DNA of 55,331 nt, taken from positions 1 through 55,331 of the IMG/VR virus record IMGVR_UViG_3300030060_001123; one strand, written 5' to 3'. Position 1 is the first letter of the stretch; each line of letters opens with the position of its first letter. Below, piece by piece: positions 13,223 to 19,706 of this stretch. The position numbers were made by a program, and so were the translations under genes. This DNA comes from a virus. The notes beneath the pieces are model-generated. The model was not told the DNA's origin, made no database searches, and saw only the letters and a list, made by a program, of their open reading frames with translations.

Positions 13223-13384
13223 ATGGCAACAAATAAAACACAAGTAGGACAACAGTGGATATGGGAAGGACCCCTAGATCCAACCGGTATGCCAATGGCT
13301 AAAGGTAATAGTAGAAATGGTATGCATTTAAAATGTGCGCCATGTAAATACAGTCCAGGTCCAATAACAGAAAAAGCAAAATAA
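13223..13384 (+). CDS. Small hypothetical protein with a CxxC pair, 53 residues
   Basis: ORF of 53 codons with a clean ATG at 13223 and TAA at 13382-13384, one base before the next gene. It begins MATNKTQVGQQWIWEGPLDP and has a CAPC pair near residues 41-44, with Lys flanks and a Pro-rich end. Too short for a domain call. Acceptance rests on tight packing between genes and on codon use like the neighbours. Confidence 0.6.
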   Translation: MATNKTQVGQQWIWEGPLDPTGMPMAKGNSRNGMHLKCAPCKYSPGPITEKAK

Positions 13385-13385
13385 A

Positions 13386-13868
13386 ATGGCAATATCAAAC
13401 TTTCCACAAAATCAAGCTATGTACGCTATTGATGTAGTACCTAGCGACACTATAAATATTCCACAGCCCTATGATATAGCTAGTGGAAACAATACAGCTG
13501 TTGCAGCAAGTGAATTAGTAGACGGAGGCGCTGATTTTATAGCAGCAAACGTATCAGAAGGTGATGCAGTTTATAATTTAACTGATGGAACCATTGCTAC
13601 AGTAACAAGCAAAATAGATGGTACAAGATTAGGATTAAGCGCTAATATATTTGCTGCTACTCCAAAAGCTTATGCTATATATCAGGGTAATTCTAAACCT
13701 AATTCTTTTTTATTATACGTAGGAACTGGTGGTGATGTAAATATTCAAACATCTGCTACTGCTCCAGTATTATTAAAAAATGTAGGAGACGCTTCATTTA
13801 TTCCTATTAATGTAGGAAGAGTAAACGCTTCTAGCACAACAGCATCTGATATAATAGCTTTATTGTAA
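13386..13868 (+). CDS. Structural protein, probably head decoration or spike base, 160 residues
   Basis: Beta-rich 160-residue protein with a middle jelly-roll-like region and an ending common in small phage capsid-associated proteins (FIPINVGRVNASSTTASDIIALL: a strand, then V-x-R-V-x-x-x-x-T-T-A-x-x-I-x-A-L). In known phages such proteins decorate heads or form tail collars. The gene overlaps the next ATG by its last base (TAATG). Confidence 0.62.
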   Translation: MAISNFPQNQAMYAIDVVPSDTINIPQPYDIASGNNTAVAASELVDGGADFIAANVSEGDAVYNLTDGTIATVTSKIDGTRLGLSANIFAATPKAYAIYQGNSKPNSFLLYVGTGGDVNIQTSATAPVLLKNVGDASFIPINVGRVNASSTTASDIIALL

Positions 13869-14026
13869 TGGCACCAACAATATTAGGAACAGCTAACGCT
13901 AACTTAGCCATACCAAATAAAAATAGAATATCACCACCTGTTATTACTAATTTTATAATAATGGAAAATGGTGTTGATAGAATGCTAACAGAAAATGGAT
14001 TAGATTTAATGATCCGAGAAAACTAA
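13868..14026 (+). CDS. Small hypothetical protein, 52 residues
   Basis: ORF of 52 codons starting with an ATG that overlaps the previous TAA and ending six bases before the tail-fibre gene. It begins MAPTILGTANANLAIPNKNR and ends with an amphipathic helix (NGLDLMIREN). The phrase ENG occurs twice. Very likely real by packing. Function unknown; possibly a minor virion component. Confidence 0.6.
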   Translation: MAPTILGTANANLAIPNKNRISPPVITNFIIMENGVDRMLTENGLDLMIREN

Positions 14027-14032
14027 ACAAAA

Positions 14033-14968
14033 ATGGCAGATATAAAATTTTCACAATTCACCGCGGAAGCAAATCTTTCTAACTTTACCAGCATCGTTGG
14101 TTACGACGGAGTTGGACCCGCTAATCTTCGTATTACACCTACAGAATTAGTAGCAAGTTTAGAAGGTTTACTATTTAGCACAAGTCCTCTACCAGTAAAT
14201 AAAGGTGGAACTGGTGCGGCTACATTTGTGGCGGGGTTTTTAAAAGCAGATGCTCTAAACCCTTTTACAACTGTTGCGGGTATAGATTTAACAACTGATA
14301 TTACAGGTGTATTACCAATAGCAAATGGTGGTACTGGACAAAGCACGCAGCAACTAGCGATTAATGCTTTAACTAACGCTGGCGCATCTTCTGGAGGAGA
14401 TCTTATTCAAAGCGATGGTACAAATGCTGTTTTTGTTCCAGGAATAAATGTAACTGGTTATAGAATGACTCAAGTATTTATTTGGCCAAATGGTACTCCA
14501 GTTGCATATACAAATTGGCTTAGTGCTACTGCTAGTGTTTTACCGTTTAATCCAACGGCTTTAATAGCGGCTCAAAAAAATGCTCCAGGCCCAACAGCTT
14601 TTACACAATATGGTTGGACATGTGCTAACACAGCCGGTGGTACAGCAGGTCAAGAAGCTACTTTTACATTAGGAGTAGATGGAGGAGGAACCTGGAAAGT
14701 AAGAACTTGCCAGCATTGGTTTGATCAAACAAGCCAAGTAGAAATGAGAGTTTCGTTTGTTTTAGCAGGTCCTACTCCTGTAGATGTTATTGATCAAAAG
14801 TCTACAGAGTTAACAGGAGATAAAATATTTTATGGAGAACTAATTCAAACATTTAGTGCTGGTGATACAATAAAAGTAGAAGTAGAATTTACTGTAGGAG
14901 GTGTAAATCCGTTTCCATCAGATACAGGTAATAGACCGATAGAAATATCATTTGAAAGATTAGATTAA
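14033..14968 (+). CDS. Tail fibre protein, 311 residues
   Basis: N-terminal half carries repeats typical of phage tail fibres: PVNKGGTGAATF near residue 58 and LPIANGGTGQST near residue 95, short beta-helix or triple-spiral units. The C-terminal half (residues 145-311) is a separate beta-rich domain with aromatic and Thr/Gly residues, probably the receptor-binding head. No chaperone domain is fused. Distinct from the long fibre at 4327, so the virion probably has at least two fibre types. Confidence 0.72.
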   Translation: MADIKFSQFTAEANLSNFTSIVGYDGVGPANLRITPTELVASLEGLLFSTSPLPVNKGGTGAATFVAGFLKADALNPFTTVAGIDLTTDITGVLPIANGGTGQSTQQLAINALTNAGASSGGDLIQSDGTNAVFVPGINVTGYRMTQVFIWPNGTPVAYTNWLSATASVLPFNPTALIAAQKNAPGPTAFTQYGWTCANTAGGTAGQEATFTLGVDGGGTWKVRTCQHWFDQTSQVEMRVSFVLAGPTPVDVIDQKSTELTGDKIFYGELIQTFSAGDTIKVEVEFTVGGVNPFPSDTGNRPIEISFERLD

Positions 14969-14993
14969 AAATTAACAATTAAAAACTAAAACA

Positions 14994-15404
14994 ATGGGAC
15001 ACGGATACACGGGTAATCACCCAAGATATACAATGATTCACGACAGAGAATTAATTTACGATGCAAAACAACAATTGCGTAGAGCAGATAAATCAATGCA
15101 CGCTTATGATGATAAAAAGCATGCTGGTAAAAAAATTGGTGATGCAGATGAAACATTAATGGCTCATGATAGAGCGGCTACTAAAATGCTTCCAGGTAAA
15201 ATACATCCGCTTAGTGATGTTTATGGAAGAGTTAGAAACCTAGAAACATATATGCCAGTTGATGATAGAGCTGCAACTAAAAAATTAAATAAAGGTGGCG
15301 AAAAAATCGATGCAATGGGAGATGGTGACGGTGATGTAGATGCTAATGATTTTTCTATTATGAGAGATGGCGCTAAGAAAAAAGGTTGTAGTTATAAAAG
15401 ATAA
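14994..15404 (+). CDS. Small protein with dockerin/EF-hand-like loop, 136 residues
   Basis: Charged, His/Asp/Lys-rich 136-residue protein. Near the C-terminus the stretch D110-G-D112-G-D114-V-D116-A-N-D119-F matches a calcium-binding EF-hand or dockerin loop. The rest is helical with repeated DDRAATK-like segments (HDRAATKML at about residue 58, DDRAATKKL at about 90), an internal repeat. It may be a calcium-stabilised virion or assembly protein. The stop overlaps the next ATG (TAATG). Confidence 0.65.
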   Translation: MGHGYTGNHPRYTMIHDRELIYDAKQQLRRADKSMHAYDDKKHAGKKIGDADETLMAHDRAATKMLPGKIHPLSDVYGRVRNLETYMPVDDRAATKKLNKGGEKIDAMGDGDGDVDANDFSIMRDGAKKKGCSYKR

Positions 15405-15721
15405 TGGCTTTTAAAATTAAAGCTCCATACACAATAGATAATACTCCTGTGTATAGAGTAGAGTTTAAAGACCCAGCAGTCCATGGTGTTACATTAAACA
15501 CTGGGTGTATTGTTATAAATAAAAACTTACCTAAGGATGTTGAGGAACAAACTATAAGTCATGAAAAAGTACACACTGATCAAATAATGAGAGGTGATTT
15601 ATACTATGATGACAAGTATGTTTATTGGAAAGGTAAAAAATATTTAAGATCTAAAATGAACGAGGGTGATAAAAATTTACCTTGGGAAAAAGAAGCTTAT
15701 GCCAAACAAAAAAAAATTTAG
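15404..15721 (+). CDS. Small zincin-like metalloprotease candidate, 105 residues
   Basis: Contains H53-E-K-V-H57 (HExxH) in the helix ISHEKVHTDQIMRGDL and a possible third ligand Glu in PWEKEAY (residues 93-99). That is the layout of minimal zinc metallopeptidases. The N-terminal 50 residues are beta-strands. There is no signal peptide, so it would act in the cytoplasm or within the virion. It might mature a head protein or cleave a host factor; the substrate is unknown. Coupled upstream by TAATG and overlapping the holin gene downstream. Confidence 0.6.
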   Translation: MAFKIKAPYTIDNTPVYRVEFKDPAVHGVTLNTGCIVINKNLPKDVEEQTISHEKVHTDQIMRGDLYYDDKYVYWKGKKYLRSKMNEGDKNLPWEKEAYAKQKKI

Positions 15722-16163
15722 CGAAACAAAAGTCGGAGCGTTTTTAAGTAAAGCAGCTCCAGGTATATTAGGTACTGTAGGTGATGTATTACCTGATCAG
15801 GGTGTTTTAGGTATGGTTAAAAATTTAATACAAAAAGAACCTGATAATGTATTACCACCTGAAGATAAAGAAAAAGCTATGAAGCTTTTAGAAATGGATA
15901 TTGTAGAAATGAAAGAAGTATCAAAACGTTGGACTGCAGATATGAAGTCTGACTCATGGTTAAGTAAAAATACTAGACCAATGTCTTTAATATTTCTTAC
16001 AGTTTCTATGGTTATATTAATATTATTAGATAGTTTTGAAATAGACTTTAACGTTGCTGATGGCTGGGTACAGTTATTACAAACGCTTTTAGTTACGGTT
16101 TATGTAGCTTATTTTGGTTCGCGTGGAGCGGAAAAATTCAAATCTATAGGTAATAATAAATAA
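15699..16163 (+). CDS. Holin-like membrane protein, 154 residues
   Basis: Start chosen at the ATG at 15699 (MPNKKKFSETKVG); an earlier ATG at 15666 would add 11 residues inside the previous gene. N-terminal amphipathic Gly/Leu region (LSKAAPGILGTVGDVLPDQG), acidic linker, then D-S-W-L-S-K-N-T-R-P before two hydrophobic segments (MSLIFLTVSMVILILL and VQLLQTLLVTVYVAYFG). This is the pattern of phage holins with a short N-terminal domain and paired membrane helices. Likely role: timing of host membrane permeabilisation for the M15 endolysin at 48303. Confidence 0.75.
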   Translation: MPNKKKFSETKVGAFLSKAAPGILGTVGDVLPDQGVLGMVKNLIQKEPDNVLPPEDKEKAMKLLEMDIVEMKEVSKRWTADMKSDSWLSKNTRPMSLIFLTVSMVILILLDSFEIDFNVADGWVQLLQTLLVTVYVAYFGSRGAEKFKSIGNNK

Positions 16164-16198
16164 GTAAAGTATATTAAAAATTAAATTAAATTAAAATT

Positions 16199-16459
16199 AT
16201 GAGTAAAGAAGTAAAAAAAATAACTGAAGAACAATTAAAACAAATTCAAGAAGCACAAGCGCAAATGGCCACGGTAATAAATCAAGTGGGAGCGATTGAA
16301 GCTCAAAAGCAAGATATGCTAGCACAAGTTCCAGTTCTTAAATCCAAAATGGACGATCTTAAAAAAGAACTAGAAGAAGAATACGGTGCTATTAATATTA
16401 ACGTTCAAGACGGATCTTACGAAGAAATTCCTCAAGAAAACTTAAAAAAAGTTGACTAA
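16199..16459 (+). CDS. Coiled-coil protein, 86 residues
   Basis: Almost entirely alpha-helical with heptad-like spacing (EEQLKQIQEAQAQMATVI, then VLKSKMDDLKKELEEEYG), two helices joined by a short turn like a prefoldin-type hairpin. Acidic C-terminal tail. No catalytic motif. Placement between the holin and the tandem GroES-like gene is compatible with an assembly or chaperone accessory, but that is only inference. The stop overlaps the next ATG. Confidence 0.68.
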   Translation: MSKEVKKITEEQLKQIQEAQAQMATVINQVGAIEAQKQDMLAQVPVLKSKMDDLKKELEEEYGAININVQDGSYEEIPQENLKKVD

Positions 16460-16686
16460 TGGAATCTAATATAAGAAAGATCAGTATTGGTGCTGACTAT
16501 AAAAACGACGCTATGCATTATTCTATTGGCCAACAGGTTTATGGTGGTCATGAAATATCTTGTATATTGTTAGATTCAGCTGATAGTTCTTATAATATTT
16601 ATATAAAGAAAAACAATGAGGTATTGCCATGGAAAAAATTTAATTCTAACATGGCTATATCTGTTGAGTATGATTTAGAATATTAA
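16459..16686 (+). CDS. Small hypothetical protein, 75 residues
   Basis: Beta-rich 75-residue protein (RKISIGADYKNDAMHYSIGQ, then a hairpin SYNIYIKKNN), ending WKKFNSNMAISVEYDLEY. The pattern looks like a small single-domain phage protein rather than a fragment. It is locked between its neighbours by TAATG overlaps on both sides. No family named. Confidence 0.68.
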   Translation: MESNIRKISIGADYKNDAMHYSIGQQVYGGHEISCILLDSADSSYNIYIKKNNEVLPWKKFNSNMAISVEYDLEY

Positions 16687-17285
16687 TGAGAAGTATTCAA
16701 AACTTTATTATTACACCTCTTAATAAAAGATATGAAAATGAATTAAGGGTTGGTAATAAAAAATTAATTATAAACACTTCAATAGAAGAGTTTGAGTTTA
16801 TAAGTAGGTTTGCTAAAGTTATTGCAACACCTACAGCATATCAAACAGAAATAAATGTTGGTGACATTATAGTTGTACACCATAATATATTTAGAAGATG
16901 GTATGATCAAAATGGAGAAGAAAGAAACTCTGCGTCTTACTTTAATGAAGACATGTATTTTGCTTCTCTTGACCAAATATATTTATTTAACCAAAACAAT
17001 AAATGGAAAACATTTGGTGATTATTGTTTTATAAAACCAATAAAAGACAAAGACTTAATTGGTGTTATAAAATATAATAACAATCAGTTAAAACAAAAAG
17101 GTTTAAACACAGGTGATGTAGTAGGTTATCCACCAGGTAGAGAGTGGAGGTTTTTAATTGATGAAGAACTTTTATATTGTATGAAATCTAAAAATATCTT
17201 TGCTAAGTATGAACACAAAGGAAACGAAGTTGAATATAATCCACGCTGGGCAAAAGGCAGTGGACGAATTAATAAAGGTTGCTAA
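16686..17285 (+). CDS. Tandem GroES-fold protein, 199 residues
   Basis: I align two GroES-like barrels by eye. Domain 1 (about 1-100): NFIITPL, then a loop KKLIINT in the mobile-loop position, AKVIA, INVGDIIVV and MYFASLDQIYLF. These parallel NLIITPT, GGLLLT, AKVL, INEGDEIYF and YHVIKLRDVVVV of the GroES at 11267. Domain 2 (about 105-175): YCFIKPI, GVIKYNN, LNTGDVVGY, FLIDEELLYCMKSKNIFAK, with no mobile loop. It may cap or modulate the phage GroEL, or be a virion or terminase-associated protein that borrowed the fold. The gene overlaps the next by 77 bases. Confidence 0.62.
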   Translation: MRSIQNFIITPLNKRYENELRVGNKKLIINTSIEEFEFISRFAKVIATPTAYQTEINVGDIIVVHHNIFRRWYDQNGEERNSASYFNEDMYFASLDQIYLFNQNNKWKTFGDYCFIKPIKDKDLIGVIKYNNNQLKQKGLNTGDVVGYPPGREWRFLIDEELLYCMKSKNIFAKYEHKGNEVEYNPRWAKGSGRINKGC

Positions 17286-17481
17286 AGAACCTATTGTAGA
17301 CTCAGATGATGACATATCAGCTGATCGTTTAAAAAATGCTGCTGCTACTAAAAAGCTAGCAATATTTGATGCGTTTGAAATACTTAATCGTATACAAGAA
17401 GAAAAAGATATGTTAGAAGCTAAACCAAAAGAGGTTAAACAAAAAACTTTTAAAGGTTTTGCAGAAGGGAGATCTAAGTAA
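17209..17481 (+). CDS. Hypothetical protein before terminase; small-terminase candidate by position, 90 residues
   Basis: First ATG at 17209 lies 77 bases inside the preceding gene, in another frame. Helical 90-residue protein (AGQKAVDELIKVA, then AATKKLAIFDAFEILNRIQ) with a Lys-rich end (KTFKGFAEGRSK). Its stop overlaps the large-terminase ATG (TAATG). By position and size it could be the small terminase subunit, but no helix-turn-helix is evident. The long overlap may also mean a later non-ATG start or a programmed +1 shift from the upstream gene. Confidence 0.55.
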   Translation: MNTKETKLNIIHAGQKAVDELIKVAKEPIVDSDDDISADRLKNAAATKKLAIFDAFEILNRIQEEKDMLEAKPKEVKQKTFKGFAEGRSK

Positions 17482-19706
17482 TGTATCAGCAAAGTTTATA
17501 TAAAATATTAGAGGAACATATAAATCCTAAAGTAGTAAAAAGATTAAACAAATCTAAAAAATGGGAGTATGGTTACAACAAGGAATATGATGTAGTTGTA
17601 ATAAGTAAAGATGGAACTATTGGAGACATATATGAAATACAAAATCTTAAAATAGCTTTACCTAAAGAAAAAGATGTTTATAGATTTAAAAACAATAAAT
17701 GGAATAAGTTTGAATATCCAAAAGAGTTAAGCAAGATAAAAACTGTTTTTGATTTTAAACAATATCCAGATGATTTTAAAGAGCAATGGTATGATTACAT
17801 CGATAATGAATTTACTCGTAGGGAAGAAGGTTTTTGGTTTTATAACCAAAACGTTTCTACTTACATTAGTGGTACTCATTACATGTACTTGCAGTGGTCT
17901 AAGATTGACGTCGGGGCTCCAGACTTCAGGGAGTCAAATAGATTATTCTTTATTTTCTGGGAAGCTTGTAAGGCAGATTCACGATCCTTTGGGATGTGTT
18001 ACCTTAAGAATAGGCGGTCCGGGTTTTCTTTTATGGCCTCAGGAGAGGTGGTTAACTTGGCAACCATATCAAGTGACTCCAGGTATGGTATATTATCCAA
18101 GTCTGGACCTGATGCGAAGTCCATGTTCACAGATAAGGTGGTACCCATATCGGTTAATTACCCCTTCTTTTTCAAACCGACCCAGGACGGAATGGACCGT
18201 CCAAAGACCGAGCTTGCCTACCGTGTCCCAGCCAGTAAATTTACCAGACGTAAACTTACCGCCGCCACTACCGATGAAACCCTACAGAATACACTCAAGG
18301 GGCTGGACACCACAATCGACTGGAAGAATACAGGTGATAACTCCTACGACGGGGAGAAACTCAAACTCCTCGTTCACGATGAGTCGGGGAAATGGGAACG
18401 TCCCAACAACATCCTCAACAACTGGAGGGTCACGAAAACCACATTAAGACTAGGTAGTAGAATAGTTGGAAAATGCATGATGGGTTCAACTAGTAATTCA
18501 TTAGATAAAGGTGGAGATAACTTTAAAAAATTATACTATGATTCCGATGTTACTAAACGAAACGCCAACGGACAGACTCGTTCGGGACTCTATTCTTTGT
18601 TCATACCTATGGAGTGGAACTACGAAGGATACATCGATACTTATGGCATACCTGTATTCGAAACACCTAGAAAAAAAACAATTGGTCCCGATGGGCATGA
18701 AATTACATTAGGTGTTATTGATTATTGGCAAAACGAAGTTGATGGTTTAAAACAGGATCAAGATGCTTTAAACGAGTTTTATAGACAGTTTCCTCGCACA
18801 GAAAAACATGCATTTAGAGATGAAACAAAAGCTTCATTATTTAATTTAACAAAGCTTTATGAGCAAATAGATTATAATGAGGAAGTTTTAGCAATGAGCC
18901 CATTAGTTACACAAGGTAATTTTCAATGGGAAGATGGATTAAAAGATACTAAAGTAATATTTATACCAAGCAAAAATGGTAGATTTAATATTAGTTGGGT
19001 TCCAAATACAAATTTGCAAAACAATATTATTTTAAAAAATAATACAAAATATCCTGGTAATGAGCACATGGGTGCTTTTGGTTGTGACAGTTATGATATA
19101 TCAGGTACAGTAGATAAAAAAGGTTCTAAAGGTGCTTTACATGGTTTAAGTAAATTTAGCATGGAAGACACACCTCCTAATCATTTCTTTTTAGAATATA
19201 TAGCTAGACCACAAACAGCTGATATATTTTTTGAAGATGTTTTAATGGCTTTGGTATTTTATGGCATGCCGTTATTAGCAGAAAATAATAAACCAAGATT
19301 ACTTTATTATTTAAAAAGAAGAGGATATAGAGGTTACTCTATGAATAGACCTGATAAAGTTTGGAATAAATTATCTACTACTGAAAAAGAAGTAGGTGGT
19401 ATACCAAACTCAAGCGAAGATATAAAGCAAGCTCATGCCGCTGCTATTGAGATGTATATAGAAAATTATGTAGGATACGGTAACGATGGTTATGGTGATA
19501 TGTATTTTCAACGTACTCTTGAAGACTGGGCTAAATTTAATATAAACAATAGAACTAAGTTTGATGCAGCAATTAGTTCGGGGTTAGCTATAATGGCTTG
19601 TAATAAAAATAAATACAAACCAGTTGCTGATTTTAAAAGACAGGTAGTACCTTTGGGTTTTAAAAAATACAGTAACTCTGGTTATACTTCAAAAATTATA
19701 GAATAA
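17481..19706 (+). CDS. terL: Terminase large subunit, 741 residues
   Basis: DNA-packaging motor. N-terminal adaptor region of about 150 residues, then an ATPase domain with a Walker-A-like K176-N-R-R-S-G-F-S and Walker-B-like LKLLVHDE (D300-E301). A C-terminal RNase-H-type nuclease domain follows, with F-G-C-D536-S-Y-D as the probable first metal site. It is long for a terminase because of an N-terminal extension and inserts. The codons for about residues 140-325 and 355-395 are markedly more GC-rich than the rest, a mosaic pattern described in the findings. Followed directly by the portal gene. Confidence 0.9.
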   Translation: MYQQSLYKILEEHINPKVVKRLNKSKKWEYGYNKEYDVVVISKDGTIGDIYEIQNLKIALPKEKDVYRFKNNKWNKFEYPKELSKIKTVFDFKQYPDDFKEQWYDYIDNEFTRREEGFWFYNQNVSTYISGTHYMYLQWSKIDVGAPDFRESNRLFFIFWEACKADSRSFGMCYLKNRRSGFSFMASGEVVNLATISSDSRYGILSKSGPDAKSMFTDKVVPISVNYPFFFKPTQDGMDRPKTELAYRVPASKFTRRKLTAATTDETLQNTLKGLDTTIDWKNTGDNSYDGEKLKLLVHDESGKWERPNNILNNWRVTKTTLRLGSRIVGKCMMGSTSNSLDKGGDNFKKLYYDSDVTKRNANGQTRSGLYSLFIPMEWNYEGYIDTYGIPVFETPRKKTIGPDGHEITLGVIDYWQNEVDGLKQDQDALNEFYRQFPRTEKHAFRDETKASLFNLTKLYEQIDYNEEVLAMSPLVTQGNFQWEDGLKDTKVIFIPSKNGRFNISWVPNTNLQNNIILKNNTKYPGNEHMGAFGCDSYDISGTVDKKGSKGALHGLSKFSMEDTPPNHFFLEYIARPQTADIFFEDVLMALVFYGMPLLAENNKPRLLYYLKRRGYRGYSMNRPDKVWNKLSTTEKEVGGIPNSSEDIKQAHAAAIEMYIENYVGYGNDGYGDMYFQRTLEDWAKFNINNRTKFDAAISSGLAIMACNKNKYKPVADFKRQVVPLGFKKYSNSGYTSKIIE

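Noticed and set aside
17749-18447. 232-residue ORF in another plus frame within terL
   Set aside because: Overlaps the ATPase motifs of the terminase and exists because the GC-rich tract removes stop codons; low-complexity Ser/Pro/Thr content.
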